NCBI GenBank assembly: GCA_947561395.2
Contig: OX387192.1
Location: 33,315,520-33,379,519 of the forward strand
Length of the DNA: 64,000 bases
Origin: Buxus sempervirens
Lineage: Eukaryota > Streptophyta > Magnoliopsida > Buxales > Buxaceae
Direction of reading: 5' to 3'
Shown here: piece after piece, positions 22,641-34,970 of the stretch
Layout of the letters: the number at the start of each line of letters is the position of its first letter
Numbering within the stretch: position 1 is the stretch's first letter
Translations under genes and position numbers: made by a program
The notes under the pieces: generated by a model
The model's input: the letters and a program-made list of their open reading frames with translations, nothing else
Databases searched by the model: none
What the model was told of the DNA's origin: nothing

Positions 22641-22947
22641 GTGATGCTGAGTTGGAGATTAATCAAGTGGACAGTGTTTGTTAGAGAAAATGAGTGACTA
22701 GCAAACAGAAATAGGGAGAGGGAGGAGAGAGAGGCATGTAATTTGTATGAGATGAAATTGGGAGAGAGGAGGACTCTCGAATTTCCTCCATTAATGTAAT
22801 CTGTTTGTCCACAAGTCAATACAGTTTTACAGTTATCTTCATCTTATCTGTTCTACTCTTCTCTATCTTCCTCTATCTTCTCGTCCAATTCTGCTGTGAG
22901 TCACTGGAGGAGGCTTTGCTTGAGGAGCTGAAATAAAGAACTCATCA
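22515..22947 (+). repeat. 3' LTR of gypsy A
   Basis: 433 bp. Relative to the 5' LTR it lacks 59 bp after AATCAAGTGG; the missing segment is bounded by GTGGA on both sides, consistent with a microhomology deletion. Confidence 0.95.
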
Positions 22948-23021
22948 GTATGATACCACCAGTTCTTTTCACGTAAAGAATTACATGGTTACTATGCCTT
23001 AATTTGCAAAGAAGAAGATTA

Positions 23022-24558
23022 TTTTTTTTTATTGGTAATAGAAAAGATCATATTAAGATAGGATAAAAGTATTAAATGTACATCAACAGTGTACAAGGAA
23101 ATAAAAGATCCAACAGTTTCTGAAAATTCTCACATACTAAAACTTCCTGAATGTCCATCCCTATACAAGAGATGCTAGAAGATGCCCAAAAGAAAATACA
23201 TCTGAGGACTGAATGAATTAAAGCCCTTTGAGGTCTTGATCTATCATTGAAAATTCTGCTGTTCTTCTATCACTTGAATGCGGGAAATTCCTGAACCCTT
23301 TCCCCAAGAAATAAGGACCTGATCTAAGTCCATTGGTTGCACTTGCACCCATATAACTCCAAATCTCAGCAACAATGCAGTCCATATTTCGTCAGCTACC
23401 GAACAATAGATTAGCGAGTGATTCACAGATTACGTATGTGACTTGCAAAGTTCACATCTATTCAGTAAACGCCAGCCTCTCTTCACAAGGTTGTCCAAAG
23501 TTAATATCTTCTCCAACACTGCAGTCCACAAGAAGAAGCCTATTTTAGATGGTAAAAGAGATTGCCATAGCATCTTAGACAACTTGAACCCATTATTCTT
23601 TTTGTGCAGATGAGTGTAGAAGCTCTCGACTGAAAAGTCAACCTCTTTGCCCCAAATCCATTTCATGCAATCTTGGTTTGTGTTTGGATGATGACCACCT
23701 GTGCACTCTAGGAGATGAGTAAGAGAATCTATCTCCCAATCAAAGATTCCAAGCCTGAATTGCAGATTCCAACTAGTGTCACTTGAATCTTGAAGACATA
23801 GGTCTGAAATGCATGCCTGAGGAGATGAAGATATGCTATATAGGTTTGGAAAATTTGTCTTTAACGGAGCATTACCACACCATAAATCCTCCCAAAATCT
23901 AATTCGATCCCTTTCCCCAACTGGAATCTCAAACTGGGCAAAAGAGAGAAGGAGAGTCTACTAATAGGTTTCCATAAGCTGCAACCGACGGTGCCATTCA
24001 CAAGAGAAGGCAACCAAGAAATTGGATCATAGCCATATTTGATGTCAATCAGATTTCTCCATAGACGCGATGATTCATGTCCAAATCTCCAACACCACTT
24101 ACCCAAAAGAGTCCAGTTGAATAGGCGGAGATCATGGATACCCAAACCCCCCGCATCCTTATCTTTACATACATCATTCCATCCCACAAGGTGATACTTA
24201 CTGGCATTATCCCAACCCACCCAAAGGAAGTCTCTTTGAATCTTTTATAGCCTTCTTATAATGGAAGCCGGGGCAAGCATGGAAGAGAGTAAATATGTAG
24301 GAAGATTGAAAAGAGCGCTTTTGACGAGAACCAACTTACCTCCTTTGGAAAGAAATTTGCTTTTCCACGTTGTTAGTTTTCTCATAATTCAGGCTACCAC
24401 TGGTTCCCAAACCGCTTTTGCCTTGAAAGGGGCTCCAATTGGAACTCCAAGGTACGTAGTCGGGAGAACATCTGCAATCTTAAATATTGCATAAATCATT
24501 TGCCACTTCGTTGCCTCCCACATTGAACATCTCACTTTTTTGAAGATTCACTTTCAAA
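23022..24558 (-). mobile_element. LINE F, 3' half
   Basis: Poly-T at 23022-23030 is the poly-A tail of a minus-strand LINE, followed by a 3' UTR hairpin (23077-23095) and ORF2 C-terminal pieces: SKIGFFLWTAVLEKILTL, NRCELCKS (zf-RVT zinc-binding module) and GWDNASKYHLVGWNDVCKDK. RT sequence near 24261-24550 runs to a motif encoding the NLQKSEMF segment, where a hAT element interrupts it. The remainder lies at 32311-33040. Stops and frameshifts are frequent. Confidence 0.85.
23077..23095 (-). other. LINE F 3' UTR hairpin
   Basis: TGTACAT-CAACA-GTGTACA (plus strand), a 7-bp stem with one imperfect pair and a 5-nt loop, about 45 bp from the poly-A. Confidence 0.7.
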
Positions 24559-24770
24559 CAGGGATGGAGCCAGAAAATTAGCTTAGGAGGGGCAAACAAT
24601 AAGTTAGAATAAATTCAACTACATTAATATTTAAATTTTTTAGAAAAATTACTTTTAGAAAAAAAAATTGGAAAAATTATGAGAAAGGCCCACTGTTGAC
24701 CGGTATATATATATTTTTGATTGGTAATGAAAAATATATATTAATAAAATAAAAAAAATAGATACAGCCA

Positions 24771-24789
24771 TGTACACCAAAGGTGTACA
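24771..24789 (-). other. LINE G 3' UTR hairpin
   Basis: TGTACAC-CAAAG-GTGTACA: perfect 7-bp stem (8 with the closing C-G) about 50 bp from the 3' end. Confidence 0.8.
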
Positions 24790-25015
24790 AATCCCCCATC
24801 CTAGACCTCTACAGGTCTTGGAACTTTTCACACCCTAGAACATCATTAAGCATCAAACCCTTACAAGACTCTACAGCCGATGCCCAATAAAGGGCTAAGC
24901 TTAGCGAATATTTAAAAAGAGCATTCGGAGACCTTTCTTTGTTCTCAAATATTCCGTTGTTACGTTCCTTCTATAATGACCACATGACGGCTCTCGGTGT
25001 CACTCTCCACAATAC

Positions 25016-28000
25016 CTAAATGGGAGAGACCCCCTTAGTGGTCCTCCAACATAAAAGGAGCTTCCTCACATTTTCCGGCCGAGCACAAGCTATTCCATAT
25101 TTAGCAAAATAGGTATTCCAAAGTCCACTTGAGATCGAGTAATGCACAAGGAAATGATTCACATTCTCCACACTAGATTTGCAAAGACAACACCTGCTAG
25201 GAAACTGCCACCCTCTCTTCATCAAATTCTCCATAGTTAGGATCTTTTCTAACACCGCAGTCCACATAAAAAATCCCACTTTAGATGGGAGTAATGGTTG
25301 CCATAGTAAGGTGTGGACCTTAAAGCTAGTATTATGCTTACTAAGATGGTTGTAGAGGCTCTTCACTAAGAATTTACCATCACTGTTCCTAGTCCAAACC
25401 ATTTTATCTTGATCAGAATCTAACTCCTTCCCGTTTATACATTCCAATAGTTGGGCCAAAGCTTCAACCTCCCAATCGAAGATTCCTCTTCTAAAATTCA
25501 AATCCCATTGTATACCTCCCGTTCCATAGGAATACATATCCACAACACGAGCTTGAGGGGATAACGATATGCTATACAACATGGGGTATTGCTCCTTAAG
25601 AGGTACATTAGAGCACCAAGTATCACACCAGAAACTCACCTTCTCACCCCTCCCCATCTGATACTTCACCCTTTCATTAATCAAAGGAGAAAATCTGCAA
25701 ATAGGCCTCCATAAGCTACATCCAATAATACCATTCACCTGATCTGGAACCCAACTTGCCTCATCATATCCATATTTAACCGAAATGAGGTTCCTCCATA
25801 AGCTATCCATCTCTTGACCAAAACGCCAACACCACTTTGGCAAAAGGGATTGATTGAATAACCGAAGGTTTTTAATTCCCAACCCACCTTCATCCTTTGG
25901 TTTTCATACGTTCCAAGCTACCAAGTGATACTTGTTGGCCTCCTCCCCTCCTGCCCATAAGAAATTCATCTGTAACTTTTCAATTCTATCCAATACTGAC
26001 TTCGGGGCAAGTAAAGATCAAAGCATATAAGTTGGATGGTTCGACAGAGAGCTCTTAATTAACACCACCTTACTACCTTTAGATAAAAATCTCCCTTTCC
26101 AAGAGGCTAACTTCTTCTTCATACGTGATATGATGGGTTCCCAAACTGATTTAGCTTTAAAGGATGCACCAATGGGAATCCCAAGGTACATACTAGGGAG
26201 AGAACCAATTTACAGCCCAAAAGATCACATAGATATGGAGCAATGGCACTTCCCCCAACATCAAACAACTCACTTTTGTGTAAGTTGATTTTCAAACCCG
26301 AGATAGCTTCAAAACATGTCAAAATCAATCTAACCACTAGAATTTGTGAGGCTTGAGCCTTACAAAAAACCATAGCATCATCTGCAAAAAGCATGTGAGA
26401 TAGAGTTAAAGCACCTCCACCAAATTTCACCCCTTCAATTAAACCCAAATGAGCTGCCCTATCCACCATACGACTTAAGGCTTCCATCACCAATAAAAAT
26501 AATAAGGACAAAAGAGGATCCCCTTGCCTCAAACCCCTAGAAGAGTGGAAAAAACCCACTGCCACACCATTTACCAAAACAGAAAACGATGCAGAAGAGA
26601 CACACCTAACCATCCAACTTCTCCATCTTTCTCCGAATCCCATCCTCCTAAGCATATACCACAAGAAATTCCAATTGACATGGTCGTAGGCCTTCTCAAT
26701 ATCCAACTTACATAATACCTCCTCCACACCCTCTCTTTGGATGGAATCAACACATTCACCTACAATTAACACTGCATCTAGAAGTTGCCTTCTCCCTACA
26801 AATGCATTTTGATATTTAGATACAACATCAGGTAGCACCGCCCTCAATCTTTTAGCAAGTACTTTAGAGATTATTTTGTAGAAACTACCGACTAAACTGA
26901 TAGGCTGGTAGTCTCTTAATGATGCTACCCCTTCTTTGGTATCAGGGAAATAAACGTTGCATTCAAGCTACCTTTGAATTGTAATGTCTCATAAAACTCT
27001 TGAACTGCCTACATAAAATCTTCACGGATGTGCGACCAGCAAAGCTTGTAAAATTTAATTGTAAAACCATCCGGACCAGGAGCCTTATCATCCTCCAAAT
27101 CCTTAAGAGTGTCCACCACTTCTTCTTCGTTTATGAGCCTCTCCAACATATCCCTATGGAAATTTGAAATTGTCTCAAACTCCATCCCATCCATTAGTGG
27201 TCTTACACCTTCTTTCTCTTTGAAGAGATCTTCAAAGAAAACAAGCGACGCCTTCTTTATCTCTTCTTGCTCAAACAAAAGAGCCCCTTCCACCTCCAAA
27301 TGATCAATAAAATTTACTCTCCCTCTAGCTGAAGCCATTCTATGGAAGAAATCAGTGTTCTTATCCCCGGATTTGAGCCATAAGGCCCGCGATTTTTGCC
27401 TCCAACTTATCTCCAATAAAGATGTAGCCTTCTTGAAGTCTAATTTCAAGCTAGCCATCTCCTTCCAATCATCAAACGACATACTACCTTCCTTCTCTAA
27501 ACGCTCCAGCTCCTTTAGCCTTAACATAATACTTTCAAGCTTCAAATCTACTCTTCCAAATACTTCTCTATTCCACTTCTTAATCTTGAATTTAAGGGCA
27601 CACAAATTCCTTGAAAACACATAAGAACTTGACCCATGAAAATCCAGTTCCTTCCACCACTTCCCAACCAAATCAATGAAGGAAGAGTCTTCAAGCCACA
27701 TGTTCTCGAATCTAAAAGGAGATGCTTTCCAGAACTCGTTCTCACTAGAAAGTAAGATTTGGGAATGATCCGAAATTGATCTAGGCCAAACAGCAGCACT
27801 AAATTTAGGAAATACCTTCTCCCACTCTAAAGAAACAATGAATCAGTCCAGCTTGGATAGATTTCGGGATAGCTGATTTTTTGACCATGTAAATTTGGAT
27901 CCTTTGAGAGGAATATCCATTAGATGAAAGCTTTCAATAAATGTCGAAAAATCAGACATGGCTTGAGAATAATATCTACCATTTGACCTTTCACTTAGAA

Positions 28001-28445
28001 ATCTTACTACATTAAAGTCACCTCCAATACACCATGGTGTCCCTCCTATTCCTCTTGTTTCCGATAACTCCTTCCAAATCTGACCCGACTTTGAATGATC
28101 ATTAGGGCCATAAACTGCTGAAATCAGCAACAATTCGGAGCTTGCAACTTGTTTAAGCAACACAGATAATACATGTTGTCCCATCCACATATGAGCTTTT
28201 AAGAATTTCTTACTCTTCCATGCTAAAATGATCCCTCCAGATGCTCCCTGTGACGGTAAGAAAGACCAATCCACTTCCTCCTCCCTCCAAATATCCCCCA
28301 TCGTAGATTTCGATATCGTGCTAAGCTTCGATTCTTGAAGCATTATTATATTAGGTTCCCACAAACCTATACTTGCCTTCACCCTTCCCTTCTTCTCCTG
28401 GGCATTAAGCCCTCTAACATTCCAAGATACGATTTTAATAATCAT
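25016..28445 (-). pseudogene. LINE G ORF2: endonuclease-reverse transcriptase-zf-RVT
   Basis: It starts MIIKIVSWNVRGLNAQEKK. The endonuclease runs to 27843 (LQESKLS, VYGPNDHSK, GGDFNVVRF, GSKFTWS). A TGA at 27843-27845 interrupts the frame, which continues through the linker (RFENMW, WNREVFGRVD) to 27009 (DDKAPGPDGFTIKFYK). RT is at 26847-26119 ([28 protein letters not shown], catalytic FADD near 26380). The C-terminal RH-less tail with zf-RVT is at 25882-25016 (LPSKVGFFMWTAVLEK, CCLCKSSVENVNHFLVH). Stops and at least two frameshifts inactivate it. It provides nicking and target-primed reverse transcription in intact relatives. Confidence 0.9.
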
Positions 28446-28530
28446 TAAAACACTGATTCACTGTATCCCAATCAACCTTCAAAAAATAGTCCCTGATTCC
28501 TTTCCAACTTAGGACACCTGTAGAGAATCC

Positions 28531-31496
28531 CTACACCCTCCCCTTGTGCTTCCTTTCTCCCTCCTCTTTTGCGATTGCACTAAAGAGAGCTTGTGCCTCC
28601 CTCTCAAACCCCTGAAAGGAGACCCCGAGAGTCTTGCTTAGGCTTATAATATTGTCCAATACCCATGATGATGTTTCCCCCTTCAATATGGTTGTAGGAG
28701 AGCAGATCGGATCCTCCTTATTGAAATTGATGCAAGATGTAACCCCCTGGTTCCTATCAATCCAGTGGAACGAGTGGGCAGCCAGCTGATTCTCGTCCAA
28801 AGACTTTTCTCCCCCGACATCTTCATGATCCGAATCTGAAAATTCAGCAAAGAAATCCCCTAAAATTGATTCATCGATTGTGCTTTCCATGATACTTCAA
28901 TTACCGCATTATGTTCCTTTATCAACAGGTAGGGCCAGACCATCGCCCCTGACTGTATCTGCATCTGAGCTACTAGGAAGTACCTGATTGAGCTCCAGAG
29001 ACTTATTCACATAATCCCCATAACTGCCTTTCCGTTTATCCGGTGTTGCTCTTTTCTTTTGACGTCTAGAATAGCAAATCACCTTCCTCACTTGACCTTC
29101 TGGAGACCCATCATTTGTTATAGGCAACAGCTTCCTCACTGTCTCCTTAGTACTCCAATGCTCCTCACCAGAAGCTTGATCACACCCCTCTATAAGCACT
29201 CTCCCATCTCTATTATTCTTCTGTACCCATGCTTCGATTTCAGAGATCCTAACATCGATCATGGAAATAGTTTTCTCCAGAGACCTACAAAAAGATGAAA
29301 GAGAAGAAACAGATAACCCTTCGCCTTCCTTTAAAGCAATCATCTCTGACTTGGATTTCTCACATAAATTCCCCTTCTTCTCGCCCTTATTCAACACATT
29401 AAAATCAGTCACCTGCTCCTTTGGCCCAATAGAACACTGACTTGGGCTGACACCTATATACTTTGTTAGCTAGTTGGGCCAGCGCCCAGGTCCTAATATA
29501 GAGCCTTTCTTATCCTCATGGCGCCCCTCGACACCAACCCTTTCCTGAAACTCACACTCTGGCCCATTTTTATTCAAATTCAACTTCAGATCCCCTGCCA
29601 CTCTGGCAGAATTTCTGATACTACCTTCGAATACCTTCTCCCCTAACAATTCAACCACCTGAGTAGATGTTGTGCATGCTGCCACCCTAGCATCAGCATC
29701 CCCTCCTTGCCCTTCAGCACAAGGTAAAACTACCACACCTTCCATACCACCGCCATCTTCTTCATCATCACCACCCTTCATTCTCTGCATCCCAGAAACA
29801 CAGCCACCCTTAAGATGACCAGTAAACATTTCAATGAAAATTTCGTACCACTCCTCCCCATCCCATATCACCAAACACCTGGGAATTCTTCGAGCAACTG
29901 TTTCGCCCACTTTTATCTTTATTGCTCCATCATTATCCATTCCATCAATCTGGACCATCCCTCCTAAACAATCACCAATGGCCTTAAACGATTGCAAAGT
30001 GAATAGATGTGGTGGAAGCCCCAACAATCTAATCCACCACCCTCCTTCTACAGGACCAGCTTCAGGTCTGAAATTCTTATTCCACCAATCCACAGATACT
30101 ATTTCACCTTGTAAATTAAAGGGACTGTTAGCCACCATCTGTTTTGCCACCTCACTATTCACCCCTGAAAGGACCTCTTCAGAAGCAAGAGGGATGAAAG
30201 GCCACCTCTAAGTAGCACCCACTTTCTTCAGTAATATGTTTATACAATACTCCCAGTTGACCTTTGCTGAAGCTTTGCATCGAAGCATGTATCTCCGCCT
30301 ATAACTCGGAAATTGTTTTTCTTGCCTAATCTCAATTGCAATCTCACTACCTTCCTTCATAAATCTGGTCTTAGTAATATTTTCAGAACACAAAGAAGAG
30401 AACAAAGTATAGTGGCCCTTGGTCGTGCCATTGCTTAAAGCACGGAATTCATTCTTATGGTCAACCGGTTTCCTATCTTGTCACTTGACACCTCCTTGGT
30501 TATTAGATGTGCCTCCCTTGTTTTCATAAACCATGCTATTGTAGACTACTCCTTGCACTACAACCTCTTCCTCCATCTGTGATTTCCCTTTCATATCAAA
30601 CGATAATTTGTACCATGCATCAAGGATATACTTCCATTTTAGAGCTTTATCTATCACTGGAAAAATAATCATACCCCTTCCATTGGATTGAGACTCCACA
30701 GAGACAACTAACATCCTTCCTCTATTATTCAATAAAATTTTTGCAGTAAAAATGGAGTCACCAACTGTCGACCGGCAAATGGTTCCCACCATTCTTTCAT
30801 ACTTTTGAGCATTCTCTACTGCATTTAGGAAGCAATTAATATGTTTCCCATGGAACTGAATCCATGAGGAAAACCTCCTGCTTTTTTCCACCACACGAAT
30901 GGTTACACCATATTTTCCGGAGGCTCTCTCAAATTGGAAAAACTTTCGTTCTACTTCTATCACTCTTTTCGCTATCTCCAAGGATCGAGGTGCATCCTGT
31001 ACTCGTTGCTGACCATTTGACGATGGCTGTCTTCTAGCAACCACGCCTGCATAAGATGGTTTATTTCCTTGCACTCCTTTCTGAACCATTCTCTGCTTAA
31101 CTTCTTCCCGTTTGCTTCCTCTAACTGAAACTTCCCTTCAGTGAGCAAACCATTTTGAAAAGCAAGTAAGATATCTTGATCACTATAACCAGCATCTCGA
31201 AGATCATTGCAAATGAGATTCAAATTTTTCATTAAATGACCCTTTCGATCAAACTCTCAATCCATCGTGGATACCATCACTCCTATGTCATTTGGGATAA
31301 AACCCATCCCTTCCTCACTATTCACTGACAAACGAACTTTGACGGAGACTACAAACAGAGTTTCACCTTCACTTCGCTCCTTACAGTCACCGTCGCTCAA
31401 CACCCAGCTGTCCTCACTTCGAAACTCACCAACGCTTTGAATAAGACCCCAACAGATCTCGCCCAAACTCCATCGCTTCAAATATTCCTCCGACAC
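28531..31496 (-). pseudogene. LINE G ORF1: nucleic-acid-binding protein (broken)
   Basis: Pieces in order from the 5' side: 31496-31257, 31232-30972, 31089-30481 (SYAGVVARRQ; FFQFERASGKYGVTIRVVEK), 30405-30208, 30162-29470 (WWIRLLGLPPHLFTLQSFK and ARRIPRCLVIWDGEEWYEIF, resembling the DUF4283-type domain of plant LINE ORF1), 29412-28909 and 28890-28531 (acidic, then SSWVLDNIISLSKTLGVSFQ and GFEREAQALFSAIAKEEGE). It ends 85 nt before the ORF2 ATG. Several frameshifts are present. Confidence 0.75.
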
Positions 31497-31856
31497 TTCG
31501 ACCTCACCGACATATCGAACTCACAGTCACAATCGTCTATGCTTTGCCACCCCTGTTTGGGAAACACGTTCACAGTCACCGATGGCTCAATCTCCCTGTC
31601 TTCGTCGCTTCGTCTTCGTCGCTCAGTCATAGCTTCATCGCAGTCACTTGGTCTCAAACGCTCGGCACACCCAGTCGCTTCGTCGTCTTACGTTGTAGTC
31701 ACTTCGTCGTCTTTGTCGCAGACGTTCGGCACACCCAGTCGCAATCGCTTGTCGCAGACCTCACCAACGTTTCGAACTCACCGTCGCAGACCTTATAATT
31801 CAATTCTTTCTACACTTCTTAAAAAAAAATTGAATTATAAGGTGACTTTTTTTGTA

Positions 31857-32299
31857 GCTATGTGGGATACAAGTGCAACTTACTTGGGACACGAACGCAT
31901 TATACATGGGATACGAGCATGTGATGAGCTTGTTTCACATGTAGGATCCGCTCATGTCTCACATAGGATGTGCTTGTATCTCACCTAAAATGTGCTCATG
32001 CCCCAAGTAGATTGTGCTTGTACCCATGTAACTAAGTAAAGTGACACTACATTTTAACTTTTTTTTTATTTAAAAAAAAAAGACCTTGTAGGTCAAGTAT
32101 ATATTGAAAAGTAACCCTTTTCTGCAAATGAGATTTTCTATGGACTGCTTTTATAAATTTAGGGCCAAAAGTGATTTTTTCATAACTTTGGTGGCAATTG
32201 CTTGAAGTTTTGGTGTTTTTTTTAAATAAAGTAATATTTAAATTACTTTTTAGAAAAAAAAATTTGTAGGTCAATTATATATTGAAAAGTGACCCTTGG
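31857..32299. repeat. Right-end repeats of the hAT element
   Basis: About 31860-32030 holds degenerate ~30-bp units around GGGATACRAGYRCA / ACATGGGATACGAGCATG. A second repeat, TGTAGGTCAANTATATATTG then AAAAGTRACCCTT, occurs at about 32088-32119 and 32265-32297. They may be subterminal repeats of the hAT element. Confidence 0.55.
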
Positions 32300-32310
32300 A
32301 TCCGCCCATG

Positions 32311-33040
32311 CTTTCAAATCCGACACAGCCTCAAAACATGTAAGAATAGATCTAATTGCCAAGAGTTGAACAACCTGGGCCTTGCAAAAAATTATGGTAT
32401 CATCAGCAAAAAGCAAATGAGTTATGGATAATCTTCCTCCCCCGAAGCTAACACCCTCTATCAAGCCCAAGGAAGAAGCTCTTTCAATTTATCGGCTTAA
32501 AGCCTCCATGACAATCAAGAATAGCAATGGCGAGAGAGGGTCTCCTTGACGTAATCCTCTAGATGATCAAAAAAACCCACCACTGTTCCATTAACAAGAA
32601 CTGAAAATGAGGCTGAGATATACATATGAACATCCATTTGCACCATTTACTTCCAAACCCCATCCGTCCTAAGAGATAGCACAAGAAATCCCAATTAACG
32701 TGGTTATACGCCTATTCAAGATCCAATTTACACATTACCATATCTTCTCTCCTTCAAAGAATTGAGTCCACAAATTCACTAGCTAATAAGATTGCATCCA
32801 AGATTTGCCTTCCACCCACAAAAGAGTTATGGAACTGAGAGATGAGGTCAAGCAGAATTGTCCTCAACCTGTTTGAAAGAACCTTCGCCAATATCTTATA
32901 GAAGCTCCCCACTAAGCTTATCGGGGGGGTAATCTCTTAATGATGCGGCTCCTTCTTTCTTAGGAATGAGTTGGTAATCTCTTAATGATGCGGCTCCCCA
33001 CTAAGCTTATTAATGCTTTCTCCCATCACTTCAAAGCCTC
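32311..33040 (-). pseudogene. LINE F, RT fragment beyond the hAT insertion
   Basis: The minus strand continues RT: LIEGVSFGGGRLSITHLLF then FADD (intact, about 32399-32410), LDLE then a stop, AYNHVNWDFLCYLLGRMGF, and [18 protein letters not shown] at about 32880-32930. The motif CTCTTAATGATGCGGCTCC is duplicated at 32933 and 32974, marking a local rearrangement at the end of the homology. Confidence 0.8.
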
Positions 33041-33099
33041 ATGCGCCTCCAAGTAAAACCTATGTTTGCTATGTCAAGTGGCTTCCTATCCTTCTTTGG

Positions 33100-34970
33100 G
33101 CTCTGAAGCTGCTTGCCCTGTTGATGCCACCAAGTCTACTTGTCCCTCATCAGGTTCCTCTAATATCAACTTAATATGGATGCTATTCTTGAGTGGGATA
33201 GTGCCCAGATCCAAAGTCAGGAGATGGTAGAGAAGTAGGGTTCTCCTAATAGTTAAGCATAGCTAGTTTAGAGATGTATGAGTGGTAGGGAATGGAGGAG
33301 TTCTCGTCCTTATTTTTGGAAGTTAGAGACCTAAAAGGGCATAAGGATTCGATTAACGAAGTCGTGGAGCAGTTCAAGAACCATAAGACCAATCAAAGTT
33401 AGAACTAGAAGTCAGCCTGTACAGAGCTCAAAATTCTGAGTGGTCAATTCAATATAAGTCCTATATTCATAGGGCAAGACAAAGGGAAGGAAAACAAAGT
33501 GTCCATCATGATAATCATTAGTTGGAATATCAGGGCTTAGGTGACCTTGAGAAGAAGAGAGCTGTTTGAGGGTTTGCAGGCTTAGAAAACCACAAATTCT
33601 CATCCCTCAAGAGACTAAAAGGAGTCTCTTTCAGAGAGATTGGTTTCTTATATTTGGGGAGAGTTGTAATCAACATTGATCTTTAAACCATTGATGGGCA
33701 GTTGTGCTAGGTTATTAATTACTTGGTAACCTGATTGCTTCATCTTTCTTGCAAGTAGGGTTGGTCACTTTTCAATTTCACCCATCGCTAAATGTCTAGA
33801 GTCAAATTTTGGATTGGTCTTATTTGGGATATATGGGCCTTCTAAACCAGCCCTTCAGGGGACTTCTTAGGAGTTTGAGCCTTCCATGGTGTTTAGTGGA
33901 TGCTTTTAATGTCATCAAGATCAAGCACATTAAGGGAAAAATAAGTTGCTGCAATATTACAAGGACATGATGGATTTTTCTAGCTTTATTAATATGAATG
34001 AGTTGGTAGATATGTCCTATAGGGTAAGATTTACATGATCTAACCTCCAAGAGAACCCGATATGTAGTTAGTTTTTTTTTTTTTTTGATGAATAATGAAA
34101 ATTTCATTAGATCAAGAGAGAGAGAGAGGCACCTCACAAGGTGTGGGATCTCTCACAACACATAAGAAAGTACATCGTAAACCAAAAAACACACTATGGG
34201 TCAGAAACATATAATGAGCAACATCAAAAAAGTAATAACCACCAAAAAGAGTCACTAACAATCCATCCCATACTACATATGTATCAAGGTCTCCCAAACC
34301 CTGATGATATCCAGAGATAGAACTTTAGTTTCAGTTGATTGGGATGAATACTTCCCTAATGCAGTCTTGTTTACTCTCCCTAGAACAACCTCATATCATA
34401 CCCCATTAATTTTATCCACCAATCCGCGACCTAGGCTTGGCTGCCATCAATTTAGATTTGCAAATATGTGGTTAAGTGAGAAATTCAAGGATCTTGTGGA
34501 GATGCGTTGTACTAAATTGTCTAAAGAAAAATCTGGGTATGCAGAGTTCTCATTTATGTCTGGGGTCTAAGACTTTTGAAGCAAAATATCTAAGTACCGA
34601 ATTTGGTTGTGTTATCAAGGGCTAATGGATTCGATTGCTAAGTTGAACAAATTGGAGGAAGAGAAAGGATCACAAGATCATGAAAAGAAAATTGCAAGAG
34701 AAATTTGGAGGAGACGGTGATGTTAAATGGGATCAATTGGAGGCAAAAATCCCAGACGATTTAGCTTAAGAAGACCGAAACACAGAACTCTTTCATAAAG
34801 TGGCCAATGGGAGGAGAAAGAAGAACAAAATAGCCAACATGGCTATTAGTGCATTAGAGATAGAAAATACCTCTGAAATTATCATTCGTAAAAATAAAAA
34901 AAGAACTATGAAATTATCAAAAGTTTAACATCTTTTTATTCTAGAAACTCTTTTATTTGTGTCCCTGATT
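33100..34970 (+). pseudogene. LINE H, ORF2 endonuclease and linker (highly degraded)
   Basis: Plus strand: from 33509 MIIISWNIRA, then ILIPQ/LQE-like remnants, GDFNV-like sequence near 33902 (DAFNVIKIKHIKGK) and MDFSSFINMNELVDMSYR. After a small retroposon, 34304-34570 reads RTLVSVDWDEYFPNAVLFTL..FRFANMWLSEKFKDLV, the end of the endonuclease domain and linker. 34650-34850 corresponds to the WRQKSR..W/FFHK region just before RT. Stops are numerous. No RT core follows. Confidence 0.75.
34072..34300 (-). mobile_element. Short truncated retroposon in LINE H
   Basis: A 15-T run at 34072-34086 (poly-A on the minus strand) is followed by GATGAATAATGAAAATTTCATT and a (GA)n stretch. It interrupts the LINE H endonuclease region between NLQENP and RTLVSVDW. 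A CACCT-CACA-AGGTG hairpin lies at 34130-34143, about the position where the other LINEs carry theirs. No target duplication was found. Confidence 0.6.

Larger units (their letters stand above)
15782..22947 (+). mobile_element. Ty3/gypsy LTR retrotransposon A (degraded, nested hosts)
   Basis: It is bounded by LTRs beginning TGATGG and ending TCA, and flanked by the 5-bp duplication GTATG (15777-15781 and 22948-22952). Order: 5' LTR, Met-tRNA-type primer site, gag with zinc knuckle, protease, reverse transcriptase, RNase H, integrase and a chromodomain-like tail: the Ty3/gypsy order. All genes are broken by stops and frameshifts. Two hAT-type elements (18782-20267, 22152-22317) inserted later. 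Without them it is about 5.5 kb, close to gypsy B, whose proteins are related. Confidence 0.95.
24703..31800 (-). mobile_element. LINE G, near full-length L1-type LINE
   Basis: The 3' end lies at a TATATATATTTTTGATTGGTAA junction at about 24703-24726. Reading leftward on the minus strand the order is 5' UTR (about 31500-31800, rich in CGTCG/CTTCG), ORF1, ORF2 with endonuclease, RT and zf-RVT, then 3' UTR. About 7.1 kb, consistent with a complete plant L1. I could not find a target duplication, so the 5' limit is approximate. Confidence 0.85.
24559..32310. mobile_element. hAT-type element containing LINE G
   Basis: The ends CAGGGATGGAGCCA and TGGATCCGCCCATG are imperfect inverted repeats. They are flanked by the perfect 8-bp duplication CTTTCAAA (24551-24558, 32311-32318), which rejoins LINE F RT coding sequence exactly. 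The element's own DNA is about 144 bp on the left and about 480 bp on the right; no transposase is seen. Everything between is LINE G. Confidence 0.8.

Noticed and set aside
24261..24494. Plus-strand ORFs mirroring LINE regions (also 27109-27624, 39104-39535, 42058-42637)
   Set aside because: Antisense shadows of minus-strand LINE ORF1/ORF2.
31795..31843. TTATAATTCAATTC / GAATTATAA as a LINE G target duplication
   Set aside because: The two copies are inverted, not direct, so they form a palindrome and not a target duplication.
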